A stretch of 64,000 nucleotides of DNA from Macrocybe gigantea (GCA_011319805.1 SJRY01000120.1:248001-312000); one strand, 5' to 3'. Positions 35,410 through 45,825 are shown, numbered from the stretch's first letter. Program-made: numbers and translations. Notes: generated from the sequence alone by a model not told the origin.

Positions 35410-36151
35410 CCGCTCACCACCACCATGACTTTGAACTTCATTCCAATTTGCGAACTGCTGACCATATTCCCCTCATTGCCTCTATGTTACCTTCCTTTCT
35501 CTTTTTCTGCACACTACATTGGCGGATCCCGATGATTGGGTATTTGTGGTAATTTAAGTAATTGCATGGGTTGGCCCCTAGGTGTTGGTGCCCTTTAATG
35601 GTTGTTACCCCTTAGAAGCACGACGCGGCCGCGATGTGTATTCCCCCTGCTTCAGTTAATTAATGTTACGAAGATGAATGTGCTTGTTCTCCGTGTGATC
35701 CGTCAGGGTCGGAGTCGAGACGTGAACGTCTAGTTAGAGATAGCGTAAGATTCAAAAGAAAAGTTTGAAGAGCGAGCGGCATGCGAGGTATCGGATATAT
35801 ATATATGTAGTGCAGAACCTTTGTAGCATAGTTAATGGAGGGGGTGATGGTAGATAGGAAGGGAACGAGTGTCAAGGATCGGGAGATGGACGGTTAGGCT
35901 GAAAGTCAGGAAAGTAAAAGGTAATAAATAATTCTGGATTTATAGTAAAAGAAAAAAAGCGTCATTATCCATGCGTGTAACCATCCATCCATCTTCCGAA
36001 ATAATCCGAGGGTAAAGCAAAAACGGGATCGAGGAAGAGGGGACGAGAGCGGGATTTCCGCCTCCGTCTCGGATCAAAAGCACACCAAGAAAGTAAGCCA
36101 CAAACGGAATCGTGAGGAGTGGAGACGGGAAGAGGGAGACGGAGCGGTGCT
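35410..36151. other. Intergenic between convergent genes
   Basis: 3' flanks of the orphan (+) and SKT5 (-). There is a short TA repeat near 35800. No gene is supported. Confidence 0.4.
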
Positions 36152-37978
36152 CTACATGATAACGCAATCCTTGTCCTTCCCGCCTTTTGCGTTGCCCTCG
36201 CCCTGGTCCCGCTGCAAGACGGAGCCTGGGCCTCCGGGCTGCCGCACGGCTTGGTTCTGTGAGCCCTTCAGCCGTTGCATGGCGCGCTTGTCTCCCTTTT
36301 CTGCCGCCTTCTTGTACCACGTCATCGCTCTATCAAACGTTCGGGTTCGTGAGGTGTCGCTCACGGAGGCGATGTTTCGCGTGGATGCACTCACTCGGGG
36401 ATGTTTGCGGGGGTTCCGATTCCCACCTCCAAAAAGTACCCCACGGCGTACATGGCTTTCGTGAGCCCGGCCTCTGCGGCTTTTTGTGCCCACAGAAAAG
36501 CCTCCGTGTCGGACTGGGGCAAGACGCCAGGCGAGCCGACGAGGTACCACGCCGTCAGTGCGAAGCACGCATCGCGGTGATTTTGCTGTGCTGCGATGTT
36601 CTATGCCGTGACAAAAAAAAGCGTCAACGAATCGAGCAAGCGGAGGAAAAAAGCAGGACGCATTGGGCGGTCTAAGAAAAAGGAAAAAAACGCATACATA
36701 ATAATGAATAGACAATGCAGGATCTTGAGGACACCCCATCTTCCCGTACTCATAGCACTCTCCTAATCTATACGCGCTGGGCGCGTACCCTAGCTCTGCT
36801 GCCTGCGCCAGCAACTCAATCGAGTACTCGTAGTCGACGAACAGGACATTATCGATGCCGCGCTCATGAAGCAGCGCTAGCTCGTGCAGTGCGTGCGGAA
36901 ACTCGGCGGTGGCGTGCTCCGCGCTCCGCTTGAGCCACTTGACACCCTCCTTCGGCGATTTAGACAGCCCTAGCTCGCCGTTGAGCTCTGCGATGCCGAG
37001 GCGGTACATCGCACCTGGGTGCAGCGCCGCGGCGGCTTTTCTGTAGAACTGGACGGCTTTAGCGGACTCGCGCCGGCATCCCCAGCCGTTCTCGCAGCAT
37101 GTGCCAGCGCGGTAGGCCGCGTCGGGGTGGCCGTGTTTAGCGGCGAGGACGAAGAGCGGATACGCGCGGTCAAAATCCTGCTTCGACTTGACTGTGCCAA
37201 TACCGTTGGCGTAGCAGTCCGCGAGGAAGTATTGGGACGCGGGGTGACCGCGGTCGGCGAGGCGTTTGAGCAGGGCGGTCGCCTCTCTCGTGAGTTCTTC
37301 CCGTTTCTCCATCGCGCGCTCTACCTCGAGGAGGTTGCCGGGCACCTGCTGCGGTATAGGAAACGACTTGGCTGCGTCGATCATGAAGACGGCAAACTCG
37401 AACTGCAGATCCGGGTCCTGCGTCTTTTTGGCATTGGCGCGGTACAGCTCGAGCGTGCGTTCATGCGAAAGCAGTGCGGCTTGTTTGCCGGGCCGGAGAT
37501 GCGAGTGGTCGAGGATCGGTCCCGAGGGCGGCGGCGAAGGTGCGCGGATGGACTGCGTCGCGATGGAGCTGGCGGGCATGGGTACTTGTAGGGGCTGATT
37601 CCCTTGCGTTGGATCGAAGGCGGGGTTGGAGCTGTCGGCGGTGGTGCCATTGAAGAAATCGTCGTTGTCGTCCTGTTCGGGTGAATCATCATACTCCTCC
37701 CTATCTGCCTCGTAAGGGCCGTATGACTGCTGCTGCTGCTGTTGTTGTTGTTGTTGTGATGGCGGCTGCATGTGTGACCGAGGCTGCTGCTCCCTCAATG
37801 GCCGGGAGTGTACGCCGTTGGTGGGAGGATACTGCGAATCGCGGGGGTAGTAGGGTTGTTGGGGTAGCGGGGCCTGCTGCGGTTGGTCTAGGTTATACAT
37901 GGAGGCGCGGTGAGGGTCAGGAAATGGGGGCAACGGGCGGCGAGGGTCTGTCAGGAGCTGTTGCGGTTGTGGGTGCAT
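36152..37978 (-). CDS. SKT5: Sel1-repeat chitin synthase activator Skt5/Chs4
   Basis: In yeast, Chs4/Skt5 binds and activates Chs3 and links it to septins via Bni4. The protein starts MHPQPQQLLTDPRRPLPPFP, is Pro/Gln-rich with a polyglutamine tract, then has a run of Sel1-like repeats: ADRGHPASQYFLADCYANGI, LAAKHGHPDAAYRAGTCCEN, AAAALHPGAMYRLGIAELNG, AAELGYAPSAYRLGECYEYG and KAAEAGLTKAMYAVGYFLEV. It ends KDCVIM, a CaaX prenylation box like that of yeast Chs4, so membrane anchoring by farnesylation is expected. Two introns are inferred (one after LSIHYY, about 110 nt; one after ANIPE with acceptor before AMTWYKKAAEKG), because only the spliced frame gives Sel1 sequence. A continuous frame also runs through both introns. 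The start at 37978 lies 95 bp from the divergent NR2C2AP homologue. Confidence 0.92.
   Translation of the reverse strand: MHPQPQQLLTDPRRPLPPFPDPHRASMYNLDQPQQAPLPQQPYYPRDSQYPPTNGVHSRPLREQQPRSHMQPPSQQQQQQQQQQSYGPYEADREEYDDSPEQDDNDDFFNGTTADSSNPAFDPTQGNQPLQVPMPASSIATQSIRAPSPPPSGPILDHSHLRPGKQAALLSHERTLELYRANAKKTQDPDLQFEFAVFMIDAAKSFPIPQQVPGNLLEVERAMEKREELTREATALLKRLADRGHPASQYFLADCYANGIGTVKSKQDFDRAYPLFVLAAKHGHPDAAYRAGTCCENGWGCRRESAKAVQFYRKAAAALHPGAMYRLGIAELNGELGLSKSPKEGVKWLKRSAEHATAEFPHALHELALLHERGIDNVLFVDYEYSIELLAQAAELGYAPSAYRLGECYEYGKMGCPQDPALSIHYYVCVFFLFLRPPNASCFFPPLARFVDAFFCHGIEHRSTAKSPRCVLRTDGVVPRRLAWRLAPVRHGGFSVGTKSRRGRAHESHVRRGVLFGGGNRNPRKHPRVSASTRNIASVSDTSRTRTFDRAMTWYKKAAEKGDKRAMQRLKGSQNQAVRQPGGPGSVLQRDQGEGNAKGGKDKDCVIM
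37728..37757 (-). repeat. Trinucleotide repeat encoding polyglutamine in SKT5
   Basis: CAG/CAA codons on the minus strand give about ten consecutive glutamines. Mixed codons suggest moderate stability. Length variation between strains would be expected. Confidence 0.85.
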
Positions 37979-38073
37979 GATGGCAGAGGCTCAGTTTGTC
38001 AGTGTCATGGCTAAAAATGCAATGAAAATGACGCGCAAAGTCCCTTGACTCGGCGTTTTTTGCAGCTCATTCC
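37979..38073. promoter_or_regulatory. Very short bidirectional promoter, SKT5 (-) / NR2C2AP homologue (+)
   Basis: Only 95 bp lie between the two divergent ATGs, so each promoter probably overlaps the other's 5' UTR or coding start. No specific motif is called. Confidence 0.55.
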
Positions 38074-38707
38074 ATGCATTCGCTGATCTCGCCAGACACG
38101 TTCATCAAGTCCGTCTCTCATACGCCAAGTCTTCATCCAAATGGCTCATCACTTTCACACAGAGTCAGTTCTACCCTTGACAAGTCCGTCGGGAAGAAAA
38201 ACCTCATCGATGGAAGCCCAGAGACATGCTGGACGTCCCAACAGGTCAGTCTCTTCCCAGCACGGTGTCCAACCGAGCTTCGGTCGTAAGAATTTTATTA
38301 ATTCAACCGAGTGATCCATCACGGCGCACCACTCCACGACGCCGAACCAAAAGGGCCTTCCGCAGTTCATCCAGCTCACCTTTCCCACCAAGGTGATACC
38401 GAAGCGCATCTCTGTCACTTTCCAAGGTGGCTTCGTCGGCACACAGTGCTCGATCTACGTTCCCGATTCCACCACGGACAAGACCACCGCGGAAACGCCG
38501 AGACAAGACTGGCGCCTGTTCACATCGATATACCCAGAGGACGTCAATCGTGCCCAATCGTTTGATCTTGATGGTGCCAGTTTGGAAAAAGAAAACGGAG
38601 TCGGATCTTTGAAGCTGGTCTTTGACCGAGCTCCGATTTCTTTGGGCGGATTGTCGTATATGACTTGCGGCTTGAGGGATCTGTCGTCGATCCATAGTTT
38701 AGTATAG
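38074..38707 (+). CDS. NR2C2AP-like F5/8 type C (discoidin) domain protein
   Basis: Two exons (38074-38244 and 38354-38707) give about 174 aa. Diagnostic block: VGKKNLIDGSPETCWTSQQG, then LPQFIQLTFP, PKRISVTFQGGFVGTQC, and LKLVFDRAPISLGGLSYMTC. This is the layout of nuclear receptor 2C2-associated protein (TRA16) homologues found across eukaryotes, a single beta-sandwich discoidin-like domain without a signal peptide. In humans it represses an orphan nuclear receptor; fungi lack that receptor, so the ancestral role is unknown. The frame is intact. Confidence 0.85.
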
Positions 38708-38746
38708 TCTTTTGGTTATTTCTTCGATGGATGCAAAAAAATCATT

Positions 38747-38827
38747 GACCCCTACCCGGATTGAACGGATGGCCTTGTGGAACTTCCAAAGCTGGAATCA
38801 CACACTCTACCACTGAGCTAAGGGGTC
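38747..38827 (-). tRNA. tRNA-Trp (anticodon CCA), intron-containing
   Basis: Minus-strand cloverleaf: acceptor GACCCCT pairs with AGGGGTC, D arm GCTCAGTGGTAGAGT, anticodon loop TTCCAG with CCA, then a roughly 9-nt intron, and T arm ATCCG-TTCAATC-CGGGT. The intron contains TTGGAA, which can pair with the anticodon TTCCA as in yeast tRNA-Trp precursors. A T-run directly downstream on the minus strand would serve as the Pol III terminator. The top of the anticodon stem has one A-C mismatch, shared with the neighbouring copy. Confidence 0.88.
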
Positions 38828-38897
38828 ATACAAGATATCGTATTTCGGATTTATCTATAGTAGTCGAGCACATGGGAGTTTTCCACCTAAAAAGTAT

Positions 38898-38980
38898 GAC
38901 CCCTGCCCGGATTGAACGGACGACCTTGTGGATATACCAATCAGCTGGAATCACACACTCTACCACTGAGCCAAGGGGTC
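38898..38980 (-). tRNA. tRNA-Trp (anticodon CCA), second copy, intron-containing
   Basis: Same cloverleaf as the neighbouring copy, 70 bp away on the same strand, with T arm GTCCG-TTCAATC-CGGGC and a slightly longer, different intron of about 11 nt after CCAG. Downstream TTTTT on the minus strand is a likely Pol III terminator. Differences in D-arm, T-stem and intron show the duplicates are not identical. Confidence 0.88.
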
Positions 38981-39177
38981 CTACAATGTACCAGCGAGTT
39001 ATTAATTCCACATTTCCTGTTGGACATCTGAGAGAATTGAAACCAAAATACAGAATGCCCGAAGCAGAAAGCAAAAAAAAATTCCAGAACAATACGCGCA
39101 GAGAACAGGAATAAAGTACAACAAAAGGAAAGAAATCGTCTAGAAAGAGGAATAATCTCCGAAAGATATCCAAATAC

Positions 39178-42100
39178 TTAAATCATGCCTTCTCTCGTTG
39201 GAACAGCCACGGGTGGCGGTCGATGTCCAGAACTGCTGCTGGGTCTATTCGATGACCTCGGCGGCGGCGCCGGACTTCCCTTCAACCCCCGCCCCGCCAG
39301 CCTCTCCCTCTCCTTCTCCTCCAGCACCCTCTCCCTCTCCCGGTCCCAATCTCTTGCGCTGGACTTCATCGGCGAAGTCACGCCATTCACTCCATTCGCA
39401 GAAGGCGGGGCGTTTTCTGTCTGCGCGATACCGGCGAGCCCAGCGGTACATCCAACGTGGACGCTGAGAATGGCGTCGAGGACGGCAGCGCGGCTGAAAT
39501 GGGTGTGCGTGGGACAGGGCTTCGGGTTTGAGGCAGAGGCAATGCTGCCGAGGCGGGCGTGCGTGGACCCGTAGGGGAGAGCGGTGTCCGCGGTCGGGCG
39601 GATGCAGGCGTACGAGGCCGTGCTGAGACAGGAGTCCGAGAGCGCGGCGGTGAATCTGTTTCCAGTCCATTACTGTGGTTGGACACACCGAGCCTGGCGG
39701 AAAGGACTGGCGTGTTGAGCGCTGGCGTCGTCGTGTTGCTGTAATTAGACGCGCTCGTGTATCCCGATGCGCCTGTGAGGAGTGGCGCGGAGAGGAGCGG
39801 TGTCGCACCGTTGGCAGAGGGTGGTGGCGCGAGGTGATCTTTCCGCAGAGGTTGTTCAGAATCTGGCGCGTCTGTTGTAATGGTGGGTGGGAGTGGAGCG
39901 CCGAAGCGACGACGCGATGCGGGAACGGCCTCGATCTTAGGGTGTTGGTAGTCTTCAAATGTAAATGTTCGAGTTGGTTCCGGGCGTTCCTTTGGCTTGG
40001 GAACAAGCAGTTCATCAAGCAGGAACCGGAAGTCAAGGCCGTATTCTTGTAGCAACTGTCGATAGTTCAGCAAGAACGTTTCGACGAATAGCAGAGAAGT
40101 GAACCTTTTTACTCTGAGCTACTGTAATGTCCTTGGCCTCATCAATCGCTTCTTGGCCAACATCAGATGTAAAAACTTGCTTTCTGAAAATTTCAGCAAA
40201 GTCTTCTATTTGCGTTCTTGCCCAGTCGATGAAAGCTGTCAAGGCAAATGTTCAAAACTATCTTCCTAAGCAAATGAAGCGGAAGACTTACAGCTCGCGA
40301 CCTCATTCTCTTTGAAGCTTGCCAGGAACCAATCAGCTGTATGTTTGATTCCAGTGAAATAGACAACCGCCAAATCCCCGACGTATGCTCCCACATGTCC
40401 CTCGAACCTGATCTTTCGTACGTGCGACTTTACCACCTTTGTTCGCATGTTAAGGAAGGTACTCCTCGCAGCGGCACCAGCCTTCAGTCGAATGAGCAGA
40501 GAAATAAGTCGGACCACTCCCGTCTTGCGTATCGTGGGCATGGAAAGGACTTTCAGAAGGGCAGAGATTAGTTGGGAAGTTAAGCTCGGTAGTTTATGTG
40601 CGAGAAGGGGTGTCGTCGAAAGCTTCGCCTTGCCTGTGATAGACATCCTTCAAGAAACAGAATTGCAGCTGTGATCAATCAACTTACCCTGTTCGACTAG
40701 GGTGACCGCTTTTTCCCATTCCCGCAGTGCAATCGCCACATTCAGTTCATCCGCCCATTCGTTGACCCAGCGCGAATCCCTCTCCGCCCTTTCCTTCGCC
40801 TCCGATCCAAATCCTGGTATATCACCGCCCTTCTTAGCCAAATCCGCCATCCAATCAGGAACAGGTGGTATCGAGTTCCTATCCCTTCCACCGGACTGCC
40901 ACATGCTCTTTCTTCGCTCGTGCTCCCCCTCACGCTCCTTTCGCTTTTTGGCTGCCAACTCATCAGCGACCTGCCGGAATTGAGAGAGCAAGGCCTTCTT
41001 GTCCGCCGCTGTTTCGGTTCTATACACATGTGTTTCTTTCCCATGTCGGATTTTAAAGACGTTCGTCATTCCTAACGAGGATAAGCACAAGCAGTGACAG
41101 GCTGTTTATGATATACTCACTCGCCGAGTCTTTCGTATCCAAGACTAACATCTCATTCAACGGCCAGCATCTCTCTGCAACAAGCTTACCCTCATTCACA
41201 GTCCCGCCGCCTGCGGTGCTATCCCCGCCGCCGGCGCCAGCATTCCTTCTCCTCCTTTTCGCAACCAACACGAGATCGTCCAGCACAACAAACCGCACGC
41301 GACCCATGACCTTGTACGTCGCTGCATTCAACGCGTAGACGCCATCCAACTCACCAACGACATGTCTCCCTGGCGTTGTCGGCGCAAATTTAGCGGCGCC
41401 TTCTATTAGCGAGTGTAACTCCTGCATCTGGTTGAAATACATGATTCGGAGATCCGCGACAGAGGAGCGTTTGTATGTTGATAGGGTATTTGCATTGTGT
41501 GAATTTGCAGTAGGGTCGGGGATGTGCAGGAGGGAGGGCATGGATTTGTACTCTGATAATAGATCCTTTAGTTCGAGCATCTCGGTTTCTAGAGAAGTGA
41601 TCTCTTTCGAGACGAGAACGAATTCGGCATAGCTGACATACTAGCGTCAGGTCATCTGGTTCGACGGAGAGTAGCAGGATATCCGTACTTCTTGAATACG
41701 TTCTTTCGAAGTTCGCCGTTGGTTTCTTCCTTCGAGTTCCGTAGAGAGATTGGAGAGACTTAAGCTCTGCCTCGGTCGAGTTGGCGAGTTTGATCTTTAA
41801 AACTGCGGAGCAGGGATTTAAGTGAAAGGTAAGCTGCTGGCGGAGGCAACATACAAGCATCCGGGTCGAATTTCTCGTCATCCAGGATCTTTTTATCATC
41901 TTTTACACTCCTCTGACTTTTGCCTGAGTCACCGTCCATCATCCCCATGGTCATGCCAAACGACAACATATCGCTTCCATTGACGCCAGGCGGCAGGCCG
42001 GGAACAGGGGGGACGGACTGGCCTCCGTCGGACTGGCGACCATCTCTGCATAACGCATGGACATACGCTTCTTGATCCTGTCATCGACGCGAGACTTGGG

Positions 42101-42205
42101 AGGACCTCGAGGGATGGGGCCCTGTCCTGGGATGGGGACAGGCGGGGCGATGGTGGCCTTCCGCGTCGGGGCACGACGGGGCGTACGGAGCGATGAATCA
42201 GGCAT
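39178..42205 (-). CDS. EXO84: Exocyst complex subunit Exo84 (apparent frameshifts)
   Basis: The exocyst octamer tethers secretory vesicles at growth and division sites. From the ATG at 42205: a Pro-rich N-terminus (PTRKATIAPPVPIPGQGPI), DRIKKRMSMRYAEMV, a Vps51-type helical part (EKFDPDAC...LKSLLRSFKDQT, EITSLETEMLELKDLLSEYK), a PH-like domain (GELDGVYALNAATYKVMGRV followed by RFVVLDDLVLVAKRRRR) with the region RHGKETHVYRTETAADKKAL, and a C-terminal helical repeat part (WVNEWADELNVAIALREWEK, RLISLLIRLKAGAAARSTFL, FTGIKHTADWFLASFKE, FIDWARTQIEDFAEIFRKQV, YGLDFRFLLDELL). A long tail dense in S/T-P sites follows. One base appears lost at about 42021-42025 (between SPTE and GQSVPPVPG) and one in the GGGG run at 39416-39421; with both restored the protein ends PPPVAVPTREGMI at 39178. 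Confidence 0.88.
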
Positions 42206-42424
42206 AGCTGATCGTTAGTTTCCTCGTGAAGGCGGAGTCGAGGAACCGTCGGGGACGAGGAGAACGATGTGGCTCCGGTCAGGGAGGAGAGGGTGAGGAT
42301 TGTTGCTCAGGATCACGGTTGTCACACGCGTCATGTCTGGCAGCGACCATATCAGGCACAGCAACAGCATCATCCTGCACGCTCAATGCCATTCTCTTCG
42401 TTCTTGCATCGTCGTCCACGTAAA
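42206..42424. promoter_or_regulatory. Divergent promoter, EXO84 (-) / tyrosine phosphatase (+)
   Basis: 219 bp between the two start codons. No recognised motif. Confidence 0.45.
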
Positions 42425-43723
42425 ATGAGCACTCTAGCCGTCGAAAATCTCCCAGAGTGGCTGGCGAAGGCGCGATCGGCAGAGTATTGACATCCGTCTA
42501 CAGGACTCTGACCATGCGCGAGCTACAGCGCATGTCTGCCCGCAGCGCGTCAATCGACGAGGATACGTATGAAAAAGAAGCCATTCCTCGTAGGGAACGC
42601 AGCACTATCCCATCCCCTTCCATTCATCCAGAGACCAATCCCAACTGCCTTTGACTCTTGTGAGGCACTATTCAGTGGCCATCGCCAACCGAGACGAAAA
42701 CGTAGATTCAAATCGTTATGCCGACATACATCCGTATGACCGTACTAGACTCGTCCTTGGGAATCAACTCGGGAATCCTCATATAGAAGGCCAGGGACGA
42801 TATCTAAATGCAAACTGGGTCCTGGAGCGTGCCGGTGGAAAATGGTGGATCGCTACGCAGGCTCCCTTACCCAACACTGCACACACTTTCCTTAGTGTGT
42901 TTTTGCAAGACATAGAGCCACCATCGTCACGAAACGTGCCTTCGTTCGATGCGCGGCCACTTGTCACTCGTGTACGAACCGTGGTGCAATTGACGCAGAA
43001 TGTTGAGAGCGGCAGACGAAAGGCATATGCCTATTTTCCTGACGAAGTTGGCAAAAGCATGATTGTATATCCAGATGGGGACAGCGTCAATCTGCCTCTC
43101 AAGGTGACCCTCGTGCACACACAAGCTATCGAAGCGGCGCACTGCTTACAGAGTACCGTATCTGTTGTGCCTGTTTCGAAAAAATCCCAATCTGCAAGTA
43201 TAGGCGACGTTCTTGATGATTTTTATATCAATAACACCGACGATGACGACAACGTCGAGGCATTACAGGAGCCTATCATGTTCCGGCACATGCTTTTCGC
43301 CTCTTGGCCAGATCACGGTATTCCGAGTCCGGATGCGCTAGAAAATCTTTTGAACTTTGTCCATCTCGTCGACAGCATGAATAGAGATCTCTCTAACGCC
43401 TCGTCACGCGACAACGCGGCAATGTCGATCTAGAACCAGATCCACCAGTTATGGTGGGTTGCTCAGCTGGTATCGGACGAACGGGGTCATTCATCGCATT
43501 GTCTTCCCTGCTCCGTCACTTTGGCAAGCTTCCGCCTCCACATTCACCTACACCATCTGCGTCTGTGCCGCCGTCCCCACTGGGGCCCCTCCCTTCTGCT
43601 TTCGCCGACGACTTGGCCGCACAGGAGGTAGATTTCTTACGAGAGCAGCGGCCAGGGATGGTTCAGAGGGCAGAGCAATTGCGGCTGATTTACCAGATGC
43701 TCGGCGGAGAGCTGAGCAAGTGA
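42425..43723 (+). CDS. Classical protein tyrosine phosphatase, three apparent frameshifts and an atypical P-loop
   Basis: Dephosphorylates phosphotyrosine. Apparently intronless. N-terminal MSTLAVENLPEWLAKARSAE continues as VLTSVYRTLTMRELQRMSAR and LPLTLVRHYSVAIANRDEN once one base is added at about 42484 and another at about 42641. The PTP domain shows NRYADIHPYDRTRL, YLNANWVLERAGGKWWIATQ, APLPNTAHTFLSVFLQDI, TVVQLTQNVESGRRKAYAYF and the WPD loop FASWPDHGIPSPDALE. A third missing base at about 43418-43422 separates this from the catalytic loop PPVMVGCSAGIGRTGSFIAL. The usual His before the catalytic Cys is Gly here (VGCSAGIGRTG). The end is QRPGMVQRAEQLRLIYQML. Substrate unknown. Only 81 bp separate its stop from the next start. 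Confidence 0.85.
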
Positions 43724-43804
43724 AAGATCTAAATATTTAGTGAGGGGCCGATAAGATAAGATAAGATGGAGATATATCGCGCAATTGACTTGACAGCCGT
43801 GGTC

Positions 43805-45278
43805 ATGTCCTTTCGGCAGTTACGAATCCCCATACCCGTCCTCCAGCGCACCCAGTCTCGTCTGTCTCAGCTTGCCCGCCAGTTTTCTGCCTCCCAAACG
43901 AGAATGTCGCTGCCGGAAACCATCCACGCGATCACAATCTCCAAGGTATATAGACAAAATGGGTTCGAAAAAGAATTTCTCATATCTAACCTGCCGATAG
44001 ACAGGCGACGTGGACGTCATTCAGAAGACAAAGATACCCTTCAAGAAGCCCGATCCCACTCATCTTGTTATCAAGGTCTGGTTTAGATTGTTTTGTGTCA
44101 TTCGCGCCGAACTCAATATGTTACGATGTCAGGTGGAATACCTCGGAATCAACTTCATTGATGTTTACTACCGGCAAGTCAACACACGGTCCAAACCAGC
44201 GCCTTTGCGCTTCTGACAAGCCGCAAAAATGTAGCACAGGAATCTATCCTTACAAGGAATTCCCTGCAGTGCTAGGAAAAGAGACTGCTGGAACTATTGT
44301 TGCCCTTCCTACTGATCCGGACACCCTCGACAATGAGACGTTCAAGAAGAACGGGTTTGCAGTGGGCGGCAAGGTGGCTGTCGTAAGTACTCGTTCGCAA
44401 GAGACGATAGTTTCTTGTTGAGCCTTGACCACGATTGGTAGGATTTCTTAGGCACCCATGCAACCTACATCTCCGTTCCTTGGAAGTCCGCCTATCCTGT
44501 TCCAGCGAGTATCTCCACTCGCACAGCTGCGGCAGGCCTCCTCCAGGCCTTGACGCCGTTTCATTCTTTGAGGAAGCATATAAGGTCAAGAAGGGCGACA
44601 CCATCCTCGTTCACACCGTTGCAGGAGGCCTGGGGTTGCTTTTTGCCCAATTGGGCAGGTACATCGGAGCTACAGTGATTGGAACGACGTCTACGGAGGC
44701 CAAGGCTGAATTGGCTAAAGCGAACGGAGCAGATCATGTCATTTTATACCCGAAGGAAGATACGGTGAAGAGAGTCTTGGAGATCACTAAAGGTGAAGGC
44801 GTACATGCAGTGTTTGATGGTGTTGGCAAAGACACGTAGGTTTCTGTGCTGTGCTGTGATAGTCACGACGGTTCTGATCGTTCCAAAGATTTGATAACAA
44901 CTTCAAACTCACAAGACGAAAGGGAACCATAGTCTCTGTCGGTAACGCCTCCGGACCTGTTGCCCCGTTCTCGCCGCTACGTCTAGTGGAGAAGAATCTG
45001 GTGCTGCTCCGTCCAACGTAACTGCTTTTTCCATGTCAGAATGCATCTGAGGTCTTGGCTCATGGCAATTAATATTCAGGATGTCAAACTACACCTACAC
45101 CCCGGAAGAGGCACTCTACTACGGTCGAAAGGTGTTTGACTACATCGAAAAAGGCATTTTGAAGATCAACATCTTCGAGGAGTACCCCTTCACAGCCGAG
45201 GGTATAAAGCAGGCCCAGAGCGATCTTGCCGGGGGTAAGACAACGGGAAAACTGATCGTCAAGGTTTCCCAGGATTAA
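43805..45278 (+). CDS. ZTA1: Zeta-crystallin-type NADPH:quinone oxidoreductase (Zta1-like)
   Basis: A zinc-free medium-chain reductase that reduces quinones with NADPH. The Arg/Ser/Gln-rich N-terminus (MSFRQLRIPIPVLQRTQSRL) looks like a mitochondrial presequence, with an internal Met (MSLPETIHAITISK) that would give a cytosolic form. The catalytic part reads TGDVDVIQKTKIPFKKPDPT, VEYLGINFIDVYYRTGIYPY, FPAVLGKETAGTIV, the nucleotide-binding VHTVAGGLGLLFAQLGRYIG, NGADHVILYPKEDTVKRVL and a C-terminus ending AGGKTTGKLIVKVSQD. The YYR|TGIYPYK junction requires a GC-AG intron at 44174-44234. One base is missing at about 44551-44556, between LLQALT and AVSFFEEA. Several other short introns are normal GT-AG. 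Confidence 0.92.
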
Positions 45279-45825
45279 GGAAAGAAGGCTTCAGTGTAGT
45301 CAGGAACAGGTTGTAACTTTGTATTTTATTGCAATGCACATCAAGACCGCCAGATCAGGTTTGGATTGGCGGTTTCGTGGTGACATCAAAAAGTCTTCCG
45401 TCAAATATTGAACAAGAATTGCAACGGTAGCTTTCAAGTGGGCTAACCATGGTCCTTACGCCTTGACGCCATTCTGTAGCAAATGCAGGCGCAGTAGGTC
45501 CAAGTAGCGCAGCACGGTTTTTTTGATCTTACGTAAAGCAATCCGGCCCTCAGCGTCAAGTGAAAGTCCTTTGGACCGCCTTGAATGACAAGAAACACTG
45601 CTTGCGTATCGCGCTGAAAGCCACTATATATCCGAAGCTGCCCATCTTGGGATACCTCGTCTTGCCTTCTTTCGTATCAACATCCGAGATCTCTCAGAAC
45701 ACTCTATCGTTGCCGTGAGGTCTCATTTCTCAATTCTGTGAGGCAAAATCATCGTTCCTCGATCTGCTTGACTCCTTTGAGATCGCCTTCAATAGCTCAT
45801 GTTTTGTCTTTCGACAGTGCCCGTC
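45279..45825. other. Intergenic, promoter of the Ubp2-type gene
   Basis: No gene recognised. A CTATATAT sequence near 45624, about 200 bp before the next start codon, could act as a TATA element. Confidence 0.35.

Noticed and set aside
36152..37978. Single 608-codon ORF as the SKT5 product
   Set aside because: The Cys/Phe/Arg-rich middle is intronic or out of frame; splicing restores Sel1 repeats.
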